Of a stretch of DNA of 64,000 nt, positions 54,502 through 63,170 are shown in pieces. This DNA is from Caldithrix sp964598255. Lineage in GTDB: Bacteria; Calditrichota; Calditrichia; Calditrichales; Calditrichaceae. The notes beneath the pieces were generated by a model. The model was not told the DNA's origin and ran no database searches. It was given only the letters and a program-made list of their open reading frames with translations. Location: assembly GCA_964598255.1 (NCBI GenBank), contig CAZRBA010000086.1:32609-96608 (forward strand), written 5' to 3'. Within the stretch, counting starts at the first letter, position 1. Each line of letters opens with the position of its first letter. The position numbers were made by a program, and so were the translations under genes.

Positions 54502-55599
54502 TTATTTTTTCCATTGATAGCGTTGCCCCAGCCCCAATATCGTAAAAAAACTGATGTAAAAGGGATAAAATATTTGAAAGAACGGGAAGTAAGGGATGAG
54601 AAACTTACGTCGAAATACTTTTGCGGCTTCGGTTAACGTTAAGAATTCCAAAATCAACTTAAGGGCAATAAAGGCCAACCACAGTTTAAAAAAGGATACG
54701 GCCAATAGCGGAAAAAGCCATAAATAAGCATAAATTAAAAAAGCAACCAGCGAAAACAAAGAAGTGGCCCATCCTTTACGCAAGGTTTTACTGTTTTTGC
54801 GGATTTGCTGATGCCAAAATTGTTTAAAATTTTGCGGAGGTAACGTTTCCACAAAGGTTTGCGGATGAGCGCAAAAAACGATACGACCTTTGCCTTTTTG
54901 TCTGAATCGCTCGGTTAAAAACACATCGTCGCCGCTTCGATAATTTTTAAGCGCATCATATCCGCCTATTTGTTGATAAGCGACCCGACGATAGGCCAAA
55001 TTTCGTCCCACACTGGTAAGCGGAAAGCCATACACCGATGGCGCCGATGCGACTATAACCGAGAATAGGTTATCAAACTGTAAAATCGTATTTAAAAACC
55101 CTTTAAAACGCTTTAAAGGCGAATAACCCAAAACCATATCCACATCCGGTTCGAAATAGGCCGTCATATAACGCAGCCATGCGGGTGGTACCACGCAATC
55201 GGCATCGGTAGTAAAAATCACTTCACCTTTGGCCCGCGCAATACCCTGACGCAAAGCATGCTTTTTCCCGCTGGCAAAGCCATCGTCGCGGTTAGAACGA
55301 ATTAACTGCCAATTGTCATGAATTGTGCAATAGCGCTCAATCAAATCGGCCGTGTGATCGGCGGAAGCATCATCAACAAAAATAACCTCGTATTTGTCTT
55401 TGGGATAATCCAATTTTTCCAATGCTTCTAAGGTCGGGGTGATGCGTTGCGCTTCGTTGTGCGCCGCGATAATAACGGAAACCGCAGGAAAACTACTTTG
55501 CTCTTTAAGCGGTAATTTTTTTAATCCCCAAAAAACGAAATGCAATATGGTCAAATAGGCAAAAACAATGATTAAAAAAAAGAATAAATATGCAAACAT
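54502..55599 (-). CDS. Membrane-bound family 2 glycosyltransferase
   Basis: 365 residues. TM at 1-23, then a GT-A domain: VSVIIAAHNEAQRITPTLEA, VIFVDDASADHTADLI, FTTDADCVVPPAWL (DxD-like metal site) and YRSGDDVFLTERFRQKG. Three or so C-terminal transmembrane helices follow (about 275-355). Processive or single-sugar transfer at the inner membrane is expected; the product is unknown. First gene of the three-gene minus-strand run. Confidence 0.92.
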   Translation of the reverse strand: MFAYLFFFLIIVFAYLTILHFVFWGLKKLPLKEQSSFPAVSVIIAAHNEAQRITPTLEALEKLDYPKDKYEVIFVDDASADHTADLIERYCTIHDNWQLIRSNRDDGFASGKKHALRQGIARAKGEVIFTTDADCVVPPAWLRYMTAYFEPDVDMVLGYSPLKRFKGFLNTILQFDNLFSVIVASAPSVYGFPLTSVGRNLAYRRVAYQQIGGYDALKNYRSGDDVFLTERFRQKGKGRIVFCAHPQTFVETLPPQNFKQFWHQQIRKNSKTLRKGWATSLFSLVAFLIYAYLWLFPLLAVSFFKLWLAFIALKLILEFLTLTEAAKVFRRKFLIPYFPFFQIFYPFYISFFTILGLGQRYQWKK

Positions 55600-55819
55600 T
55601 AAAACTCCGTTTTGCGTCGCCTAAAATTTATTTTGGCCTGTTTTGGGTATTTGTCATTTTTCGCTCGAACCTACTTTTTACTTCGATTCATTTTGCAAAG
55701 CAAATATTGGCGGCACATCTATCCTGTCAGCGCGATACGAACGCGCGTTTAAACATTCGCTATTTCCCCCGAAAATTCGGCAGGTCAAAAACTTAGCATC
55801 GTCTTTACGATGGTTTATC

Positions 55820-56878
55820 TTATTTTGACTGGTAAGATACGACCGCCCCCACCTTGCGCGTTTCGTTGCGCGCATACAGCATGCCGCAAGCCGCCTGAAT
55901 ATCCCACCCTTTACGATTGCGTACCGTTACGGCGTAAACGCTGTTTTGCACTGCTTCTTCAAAGGTGCGCAGGATGTTTTCCGAAGGAGCCGGGAACTTT
56001 TCGTCTTCCGAATTAACCGGAATAATATTAATTTTACAGGGCACCCTGCGCGTAATGCGCACCAATTCCTTGGCATCTTGCGGCGAATCGTTGAACCCGG
56101 CAATTAACACATATTCGAAGGTAATGCGTTTACGAGTTTTGCTATAATAATAGCGTGCCGCTTCCATTAAATCCGTTAACGGATATTTTCGGGCAATGGG
56201 CATTACCTGTTCCCGTTTTTCCTGAAAAGCGGCATTCAGAGAAATAGCCAAGCGAAAAGGACGTTCTTCATCGGCCATTCGCACAATGCCGGGAATGATG
56301 CCGCTGGTGGAAACGGTGATCTTCCGTCTGCTGAAATTAAGCCCCTCTTCGTCGGCAAGAATTTCGGCGGCACGCATAACTTCATCATAATTAAGCATTG
56401 GTTCGCCCATACCCATAAATACGATATTGGTGGGCGGCCGTTTGGCCTGTTTACTCATTTGCAGAACCTGTTCTACAATTTCACCGGCATTCAAATCGCG
56501 CAACCAGCCCATTTTACCGGTGGCGCAAAAGGTACATCCCAAAGCACAACCTACCTGCGAAGAAATACAAAAGGTTACCCGCCTACCTTCATAAATAATC
56601 ACGCTTTCGATTTTACGCCCGTCGTCCATTTGCCATAAAAATTTGGTAGTTTCGTCTAACGGCGAACGGATGCGTTCCAATTCCTTAAAAGAACGCAATG
56701 TAAAATCTTCGGCTAATTTTTCACGCAGTTTCTTGGAAAGATTGGTAAACTGATCGAAACGCTGGTAACCTTTTTGAAACGCCCCTTGGTAGACCTGTTT
56801 TACGCGATAGGCCGGCTCACCGATTTGTTGAAAATATCGTTGCAATTCCGAATGACTTAAATTTAAAAGATTGCGCAT
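55820..56878 (-). CDS. rlmN: 23S rRNA (A2503-C2) / tRNA (A37-C2) methyltransferase
   Basis: 352 residues from the ATG at 56878 (GGAG 4 bases before); the in-frame extension to 57058 is rejected. Radical SAM motif in GCALGCTFCATGKMG. The methyl-carrying Cys is in the C-terminal IQAACGMLYA. Also NIVFMGMGEPMLNYDEV and FEYVLIAGFNDSPQDA. Divergent from moxR with a 116-bp gap. Confidence 0.96.
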   Translation of the reverse strand: MRNLLNLSHSELQRYFQQIGEPAYRVKQVYQGAFQKGYQRFDQFTNLSKKLREKLAEDFTLRSFKELERIRSPLDETTKFLWQMDDGRKIESVIIYEGRRVTFCISSQVGCALGCTFCATGKMGWLRDLNAGEIVEQVLQMSKQAKRPPTNIVFMGMGEPMLNYDEVMRAAEILADEEGLNFSRRKITVSTSGIIPGIVRMADEERPFRLAISLNAAFQEKREQVMPIARKYPLTDLMEAARYYYSKTRKRITFEYVLIAGFNDSPQDAKELVRITRRVPCKINIIPVNSEDEKFPAPSENILRTFEEAVQNSVYAVTVRNRKGWDIQAACGMLYARNETRKVGAVVSYQSK

Positions 56879-56994
56879 AGTACTCCGATAACGCTGTTGT
56901 TTGCTCTTGCTTTTAATTGCCTGCTTCAGTAAACTCAAAAACAATTGATTGGCCAATTTACAGAAATGCTTAAGGAATAACAATAGGGATTTCC

Positions 56995-57978
56995 ATGGAA
57001 AAAGATGTTCAATTGGCAGAAGCCGTTGCTCGATCCTTTGCAACCATTCGTCAGGCACTAAGCCAAATTATCGTCGGACAAGAAGAAATAATCGAACAAT
57101 TGCTCATTGCCCTGTTTGCCCGCGGCCATTGTTTGTTGGTTGGCGTACCGGGGCTGGCCAAAACGCTTATCATTCGCACTCTGGGTCAAATTTTGGATCT
57201 CCGTTTTTCGCGCATTCAGTTTACTCCGGATTTAATGCCATCGGATATTACCGGTACGGAAATTCTGGAAGAAGACAAATCCACCGGTCAAAAAACGTTC
57301 AAATTTGTCAAAGGGCCGATTTTTGCCAATTTAATTTTGGCGGACGAAATTAACCGTACCCCTCCCAAAACCCAATCTGCCTTATTGGAAGCCATGCAAG
57401 AATACCGCGTTACCGCTGCCGGGAAAACCTTCGATTTGGATTTGCCGTTTTTTGTTTTGGCCACACAAAATCCCATCGAACAGGAAGGTACCTATCCTCT
57501 GCCGGAAGCACAACTGGATCGTTTTATGTTTAGTTTATGGCTGGATTATCCTTCTTTTGCGCAGGAAATCGAAATCGTTAAGCGCACCACCGTAGAAGAA
57601 CCCCAAAATTTGCAACCGGCAATTCAAAAATCGGAAATACTGGAATTTCAAAAATTGATTCGGCGCGTACCTGTGGCCGATAATGTGGTGGAATTTGCAG
57701 TAAAACTGGTTTCGCTTACCCGTCCCGGAAAAGATGCTGACGAAAAAATTAACGAATGGATTCGCTGGGGAGCCGGACCGCGCGCCTCGCAAAATTTGAT
57801 TCTCGGCGCCAAAGTTCGCGCTTTGCTTTACAAGCGTTTTACCCCGGAAATCGAAGACATCCGCCGCATGGCCTTGCCCGTATTGCGCCACCGTCTGGTA
57901 ACCTCCTACAGTGCCGAAGCCGAAGGAATAGGAGCAAAAGAGATCGTCGAATATTTATTGGATCGCATGGAACAATAA
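56995..57978 (+). CDS. MoxR-family AAA+ ATPase
   Basis: 327 residues. Walker A VPGLAKTLIIRTL, Walker B LILADEINRTPPKTQSALLE, sensor 1 VLATQNPIEQEGTYPLPEAQ and LDRFMF. MoxR ATPases act as chaperones for metal-cofactor insertion or complex assembly and usually neighbour DUF58 and von Willebrand A genes. Here the next gene is a glycoside hydrolase, so the usual partners are missing or elsewhere. Confidence 0.93.
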   Translation: MEKDVQLAEAVARSFATIRQALSQIIVGQEEIIEQLLIALFARGHCLLVGVPGLAKTLIIRTLGQILDLRFSRIQFTPDLMPSDITGTEILEEDKSTGQKTFKFVKGPIFANLILADEINRTPPKTQSALLEAMQEYRVTAAGKTFDLDLPFFVLATQNPIEQEGTYPLPEAQLDRFMFSLWLDYPSFAQEIEIVKRTTVEEPQNLQPAIQKSEILEFQKLIRRVPVADNVVEFAVKLVSLTRPGKDADEKINEWIRWGAGPRASQNLILGAKVRALLYKRFTPEIEDIRRMALPVLRHRLVTSYSAEAEGIGAKEIVEYLLDRMEQ

Positions 57979-58046
57979 CTTTCCTAAGAGGAAAAATCGT
58001 AAAAGGCCAAATTAAATTTCGTTTAACCATATCCAAGGAGCCTGCC

Positions 58047-60821
58047 ATGGGTTTTAAGGCATTCGTTTCCTGGCTGTTCGTCTTATTTTTCTTTGTTCAG
58101 GCACACCCACAAGTCCGGCTTACGACCAGCGACCAAACTATCGTACTACAAAATCGCGAAATTTCCCTGATTATCACGCTGAACAACCATCGCCTTCATA
58201 GCGAATTGATCACAGCCAAAAACAAAACGTTGTTTAAAGGTCAACGTCCTTCCTTTAAGATAACGGACAATTTTGCCCTTGATATCAATTGGACCGGTTG
58301 GCACGCGCCGCACAAAACCGATAATGCCGATAATCCTACCCTGCTTACGGCAAAAGATTTTCGCTTCGTTTCGCTTGCCCGCAAAAATCTGAAAAACGGC
58401 GGCAAACTTCTGCAACTTTATTTAAGCGGTCTGAATTCTCCCTTGCAGGTTCGCATTACCTACCGTTTGATGCCGGGACAATTTTGGTTTGGCAAACAAA
58501 TTGCCGTGCGCGATACGATTTTCGGTTACCACTTTTTACGCCGCGCTTTTCCCATTTACGGCCATATTTCCTTTGCCGGTAAAATCCTAAAAAAAGGCGG
58601 CTTCGGTCAACCTGTCGTTTTACGCACGTCAAATGGCAGTCTGTTTTTCGGCACGGAGTATCCGGCGGCACATAATACGATCGTCTCAACGGGAACTTCC
58701 GCCGTTTTGATAACAGGCGGTACGGAAGTCGGGCAAAAAATCGAACGCCCGTGGATTAAAATTCCTGCTGCGGTTACAGGCTTAATGCCAGCACATTACG
58801 AGCGTTTATGGTTCGATCGTTATTTGCAATCGCAACGTGTTCAGCCTTTGCGCCCCTATGTTTTGTACAATAGTTGGTACGATCTGCGTTCGCCTGCCTT
58901 TAAAAACATCCCCCCAAAAAACATCATGAACGAAACCAACATCATGCGCATTATCGATTTGATCGAACAAAATTTTGTGCGTAAAAACGGCATTCATTTG
59001 GACGCTTTTGTACTGGATGACGGCTGGGACGTGTATGCCAGCGATTGGGTTTTACGCCCGAAACAATTTCCGCACGGTTTAAAACCGATCGCCCGACGTT
59101 TAAAAAAACTCAATACCTCCCTCGGATTGTGGTTTGGCCCGACCGGCGGCTACTCGTTCCGCATGCAACGAATTCGATGGATGGGCGCACACGGATACGA
59201 AGTAATTGCCAAAAACTCAGATCGCAATCATGCCATGATGTGCATTGCCGGTAAACACTACAGTCAACTTTTGAAAAAACGTACCACTCATTTTGTCAAA
59301 AACGATGGCGTAGCCTTTTTTAAATGGGACGGCATTCAATTTTCTTGCAGCGAAGCGGATCACGGACATCCCATCGGTCTTTATTCACGCCGAGCCGTCA
59401 TGGATACGGTTATTTCTCTTTGTCAGGCCGTACGCCACGCCAATCCCAACGTTTTTCTGAACATTACTTCCGGCACTTGGCTTAGCCCTTGGTGGGTTAA
59501 ATATGCCAATCAAATTTGGATGGGCGGAGGCGACTACGGTTATTCCGATGTACCCTCCATAAGTCGCCGCGATGCGGCCATGACCTATCGCGACATCACC
59601 TTGTTTCAGGATATGCGCGTGCATAAATTTTGGTTTCCCATTGCCAATTTAATGACGCACGGCATTATTAAGGGCCAACTGCAAAAATTAGGCGGGGAAC
59701 AGGAACCTATCGAAAAATTTACGAATAACGCCTTGCTCTATTTTGCCCGCGGGGTTTCCATGTGGGAGCTGTACATTTCGCCCGATATTTTAAGCACGGC
59801 TGAATGGAAGGCTATTGGCCGATCGCTTCGCTGGGCGCGGCACAACTTTAATATTCTCAAACACACTTTTGTAATTGGCGGGAACCCCGCAAAAGATTCG
59901 GTTTATGCCTACGTGCATTTTAACGGATCGCAAGGTATTGTGGCTGCTCGCAATCCGGTAATTACACCGCAAACCGTTCGCATTCCGCTGAGCGATACGC
60001 TGGGACTCGATGCCAATGCCCGTAATCTGGTTTTGGAGCAAGTTTATCCGTATCGATGGATTTCGCCCGTCTTATATGCTGCCGGTGAGGAAATTCCCTT
60101 AAAAATCGATGGATATCAACTGCGCGTGTATCGAATTTTTCCCTTGCGGCAAGCCCGGCGACCGCTTCCGGCAAATATCATTTTTCGCGGAGAGAAGAAA
60201 AATAATCGGCAATACGAAGTGCACGCTTTTGCCGCCACGGGCGAACTGCGCATGCTCAATCCCTCTTTTTCCAGAGCCATGTTCGCCCCCGGCAAAAAAG
60301 CCGAGCACATTCGTCTGAACATACCGCCTATCGATTCATTACACGCATTGCAAACCCTTCGCATTCGTCGACAAAAGCAAGGGATTACCATAGATGTGCA
60401 GCTTACACCGAAAACCAAAGCAACTGTGGCCTTGTTATTGCAAAAAAAGACAACTGATTCGCCTAAGCAATTACCCGAAACCGAGCTGCGCCTGAACGGG
60501 CACAAGATACGGGCAAAAGTGGAACAAGAAGGCGGCAAATGGGCCTGGCTCAAAGTTCCGCTGAACACGCAAAATACACATTTTGAATTTACTTTGAAAA
60601 ACAGCACAAAAAACGACTGGGCTGGTACGGTGGACGTATGGCTTTTGGCCGATATTCCTGTGCCCGATAACGTTTTTGTCTTTGAAACCAAAAAATCGGT
60701 GCAAGCCGAAATTCTTCCGCCACTTCCCCGCGCCGACACCGTATTGCACAAAAATAGCCACTTGGCCAAATTCCTTTTTGAACACGGAATGTTAAAACAA
60801 AAACCTGCGGGAAAAAAGTAA
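58047..60821 (+). CDS. Secreted TIM-barrel glycoside hydrolase (clan GH-D / alpha-galactosidase-like)
   Basis: 924 residues from the ATG at 58047 with AAGGAG upstream; a longer frame back to 57756 overlaps moxR and is rejected. Signal peptide 1-22. A beta-rich N-domain (about 25-260) is followed by the barrel: VLYNSWYDLR, VLDDGWDVYASDW (Asp324/325), GLWFGPTGGYS, FFKWDGIQFSCS (likely nucleophile Asp428), and MGGGDYGYSDVPS (possible acid/base near 497). C-terminal beta domains follow. The K-W-D pattern fits GH27/GH36-type enzymes; exact family and substrate are uncertain. Confidence 0.8.
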   Translation: MGFKAFVSWLFVLFFFVQAHPQVRLTTSDQTIVLQNREISLIITLNNHRLHSELITAKNKTLFKGQRPSFKITDNFALDINWTGWHAPHKTDNADNPTLLTAKDFRFVSLARKNLKNGGKLLQLYLSGLNSPLQVRITYRLMPGQFWFGKQIAVRDTIFGYHFLRRAFPIYGHISFAGKILKKGGFGQPVVLRTSNGSLFFGTEYPAAHNTIVSTGTSAVLITGGTEVGQKIERPWIKIPAAVTGLMPAHYERLWFDRYLQSQRVQPLRPYVLYNSWYDLRSPAFKNIPPKNIMNETNIMRIIDLIEQNFVRKNGIHLDAFVLDDGWDVYASDWVLRPKQFPHGLKPIARRLKKLNTSLGLWFGPTGGYSFRMQRIRWMGAHGYEVIAKNSDRNHAMMCIAGKHYSQLLKKRTTHFVKNDGVAFFKWDGIQFSCSEADHGHPIGLYSRRAVMDTVISLCQAVRHANPNVFLNITSGTWLSPWWVKYANQIWMGGGDYGYSDVPSISRRDAAMTYRDITLFQDMRVHKFWFPIANLMTHGIIKGQLQKLGGEQEPIEKFTNNALLYFARGVSMWELYISPDILSTAEWKAIGRSLRWARHNFNILKHTFVIGGNPAKDSVYAYVHFNGSQGIVAARNPVITPQTVRIPLSDTLGLDANARNLVLEQVYPYRWISPVLYAAGEEIPLKIDGYQLRVYRIFPLRQARRPLPANIIFRGEKKNNRQYEVHAFAATGELRMLNPSFSRAMFAPGKKAEHIRLNIPPIDSLHALQTLRIRRQKQGITIDVQLTPKTKATVALLLQKKTTDSPKQLPETELRLNGHKIRAKVEQEGGKWAWLKVPLNTQNTHFEFTLKNSTKNDWAGTVDVWLLADIPVPDNVFVFETKKSVQAEILPPLPRADTVLHKNSHLAKFLFEHGMLKQKPAGKK

Positions 60822-60852
60822 AACAACACCCCTACTTACGCCGTAAAATAAA

Positions 60853-60890
60853 AAAAGGCTCTGCCAGGCACAAACCCGACAGAGCCTTTT
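60853..60890. terminator. Bidirectional intrinsic terminator
   Basis: AAAAGGCTCTG pairs with CAGAGCCTTTT (11 bp, 16-base loop), with A- and T-runs on either side. It separates the convergent glycoside hydrolase and thioredoxin genes. Confidence 0.88.
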
Positions 60891-60907
60891 CCTAATACAA
60901 ACCGATC

Positions 60908-61273
60908 TTAAACGGCGACTTCTTCCACACCCAAAACTTCTTTGATTGCCTGCTTTAATGTGTCTTTGGGCAATGCGCCAACCGCCATTTGCGGACGATC
61001 GTTCATGGGTACGAACAAAATGGAAGGTATGCTACGAATACCGAAAATAGCTGCCAATTCCTGTTCTGCTTCGGTATCTACTTTGTAAAAATGAATCTTG
61101 CCTTCATATTCCTTGGACAATTCTTCCAAAATCGGCGAAACAATTTTACAAGGCTGACACCAGTCCGCATAAAAATCGATCACACAAGGCAAATCGCCTT
61201 CATATTTCCATTCCTGATTTTGTTCGTAATTGAAAACTTTTTTAAGAAAATCTTGCTTGGTTAAATGTTGCAT
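60908..61273 (-). CDS. Thioredoxin-fold protein with CQPC active site
   Basis: 121 residues without a signal peptide, so probably cytoplasmic. VIDFYADWCQPCKIVSPIL gives the active-site cysteines 39 and 42, with Gln replacing the normal Gly. The cis-Pro region SIPSILFVPM is intact. The N-terminal 25 residues extend beyond the core fold. AAGGAG precedes the ATG. The changed dipeptide may shift redox potential. Confidence 0.92.
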   Translation of the reverse strand: MQHLTKQDFLKKVFNYEQNQEWKYEGDLPCVIDFYADWCQPCKIVSPILEELSKEYEGKIHFYKVDTEAEQELAAIFGIRSIPSILFVPMNDRPQMAVGALPKDTLKQAIKEVLGVEEVAV

Positions 61274-61646
61274 TCAGAAAACTCCTTTTAATTGTACGTT
61301 TTTTACCTTTAACGTTTTTGGTTGTTTTTTTATTTCAACTTCCGGTCTTTTATTCGATGATTTTTCAGAGCGAAAGATACGAAAAAAAATCAATCCGTAA
61401 TTTTGTGAACGGCCTGTACTTCACCATATATACCGCGCGCACAAAACTTCAAACTACCGCTTCATCGTAAGTATAGCAAATTCTGGTGCAAGCGTTTGTT
61501 AAATGTCTCCCCTTGCCATTATTAGAAATCACTTTATTACAATTAATTACCTGCTTTCAGAAACTACGAAAACTATGGATTGTTTATGTAGTTTTTTTAT
61601 TTAAACTATACCTTTTTATTTTTCTAAAAACTTTTCGATAATAAAA
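61274..61646. other. AT-rich intergenic region
   Basis: About 370 bases without a convincing gene. It holds the thioredoxin upstream region. A weak inverted repeat (AAACTAC/GTAGTTT around 61562-61596, followed by T-runs) could terminate rightward transcription, but no rightward gene ends here. Confidence 0.45.
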
Positions 61647-61831
61647 TTATAATTCAATGAGAAAAACTGGTTCTTCTTTATCTGGGCGTAAATGATTCCC
61701 CCAATTGCAGAAATCAGAAATTTTCTTTAGATTGTCCAATAATGTAGAATTTAGTGAATTTGTGAATCAATATCCGGCTCTAAATTATTATCTTCCTTAA
61801 ACTTTTTAATTTCTGTTGTAAGGGCAGCCAT
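61647..61831 (-). pseudogene. Short, probably frameshifted ORF downstream of hsdS
   Basis: An ATG at 61831, two bases after the hsdS stop, opens a 26-codon frame (MAALTTEIKKFKEDN...) ending at 61751. In the shifted frame an open stretch continues from about 61760 to a stop at 61647 and reads LDNLKKISDFCNWGNH then LRPDKEEPVFLIEL. Together these could be one small protein of about 60 residues broken by a frameshift near 61755. Alternatively only the 26-residue peptide is real. No family recognised. Confidence 0.35.
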
Positions 61832-61832
61832 T

Positions 61833-63170
61833 TTAATCTCCGTTAAACGCTTCCCTTAACACCGTCTGCATAAGCTGCTCGGCCTGCGCTTTGCTTTTTT
61901 TGACCTGTTCTTCCAGTACGTCGATTTTAGCCATTAGCACATCCACTTTATCAACAATAACTTGTTGTTCTGCAAGGGGGGGAAGAGGAAAAGGGTTTTC
62001 TGAAATATATGATTTTGGTACTCTCTTTTGCCCAGCCGTTCCTGTCATTTTCATTTCACCCTCAAGTAAAAATTTAGGTGTTTTAAAATAAATTAATACG
62101 TAATTTGGATTGAGAAATTTAGTATTGCACCTAAAAACATGTAACTCTGTAGTACCAGCGCCATAACCATTTATTAGATTACGTGCAACTACCGATTTAC
62201 CATTTTCAAAACTTGGTGTTATTTTTGCGATAAGAACATCATCATTTCGGTAATGAGTAAAACCAGATTTAACCTTTTCCCATTTTCTCTTTTCGAATTT
62301 TATTTCTTTACCATATTCAACTGGTATCAGATTCATCGGAGAAAAAGAAACCACTATTTCATCGGAAATGTGATTTCTTGGATTAATTAACCCTAAATCC
62401 AGTAAACGCGACCACACCCACCCATCCGGCAGGTCAAACGGCTTTTCGTCTTCGCTGATGGGCGGCAATTCTTTAAATTTCTTCGTGCCCTTTGTGTCCT
62501 TCGTGAGCTTTTCCTTCTCGGCTTTTATTTTTTCCAGCAAGCGGGCAGCGTGGTTTTCGCCGGAAATCAGTTCGGGATGCTGTTCACGCCATGCGGCGGT
62601 GAGCTTGCCTTCCACCGCTTCCTGTAAAATGGCCTGGCGCAGTTGCTTTAGTATGGATTGTTGACGATCTATTTCGTTATTAAGTTCATCAATTTCATTT
62701 TCTATTCGTTTGAAAAAGCTAACTATCGATTTTTGAGTATCAAGATCCGGTAAATCTATTTTTAAAGGGAGAAGATGCTTTGGCTTGATTTCTGTCTTTA
62801 TACCACCTTTAACCTGATCTTTTAAAAGTTGAATAAACTTTGGGCTTTTTAAAAATCGCTTAAAATATTCAACATCAATTTTTTTATTATCAAACTGATA
62901 TGACGAATAATGAATCGTAGCAGTAATATCGTCATCACCTTCATAAACAGCTAAAGCGCCTTTTGCCACATTTATTCCAGAGATAACAAGATCACCTTTT
63001 TTAGCTATGATCATATCGGTTTTTGACGATTTAGTAGAAAAATGCATTTTGCCAGAAAAATCAATTTTATCCAATCTTTTTAAATTGGCAACAGCCGGAT
63101 CATTTGGTTTATATCTTCCAACACGCTCTGTAAGAAATTCACTAACTTGAATCTTTTTCCTGCTAGCCAT
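61833..63170 (-). CDS. hsdS: Type I restriction-modification specificity subunit
   Basis: 445 residues. Two target-recognition domains: the first covers about 1-135 and the second about 235-370. They are separated by a conserved helical spacer (EIDELNNEIDRQQSILKQLR, QAILQEAVEGKLTAAWREQH) and ended by a second (PPLAEQQVIVDKVDVLMAKI). Central spacer contains TKDTKGTKK, encoded by three degenerate 9-base repeats. Overlaps hsdM by 8 bases. No hsdR appears on this side, so it should lie beyond the right edge if present. Confidence 0.93.
   Translation of the reverse strand: MASRKKIQVSEFLTERVGRYKPNDPAVANLKRLDKIDFSGKMHFSTKSSKTDMIIAKKGDLVISGINVAKGALAVYEGDDDITATIHYSSYQFDNKKIDVEYFKRFLKSPKFIQLLKDQVKGGIKTEIKPKHLLPLKIDLPDLDTQKSIVSFFKRIENEIDELNNEIDRQQSILKQLRQAILQEAVEGKLTAAWREQHPELISGENHAARLLEKIKAEKEKLTKDTKGTKKFKELPPISEDEKPFDLPDGWVWSRLLDLGLINPRNHISDEIVVSFSPMNLIPVEYGKEIKFEKRKWEKVKSGFTHYRNDDVLIAKITPSFENGKSVVARNLINGYGAGTTELHVFRCNTKFLNPNYVLIYFKTPKFLLEGEMKMTGTAGQKRVPKSYISENPFPLPPLAEQQVIVDKVDVLMAKIDVLEEQVKKSKAQAEQLMQTVLREAFNGD
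62478..62504 (-). repeat. Three degenerate 9-bp repeats in the hsdS spacer
   Basis: On the coding strand ACGAAGGAC, ACAAAGGGC and ACGAAGAAA follow each other without gaps and encode Thr-Lys-x three times. Changes in spacer repeat number are known to alter the target spacing of some HsdS proteins. Confidence 0.6.

Noticed and set aside
56879..57058. 60-residue N-terminal extension of rlmN
   Set aside because: It lacks family similarity and overlaps the moxR start. The ATG at 56878 has GGAG.
57756..58046. Upstream extension of the glycoside hydrolase frame
   Set aside because: It overlaps the end of moxR in another frame and would bury the signal peptide. The ATG at 58047 has AAGGAG.
60116..60829. 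237-codon open frame on the minus strand
   Set aside because: It lies wholly antisense to the glycoside hydrolase gene, has Cys/Phe-rich non-protein-like composition and no ribosome-binding site.
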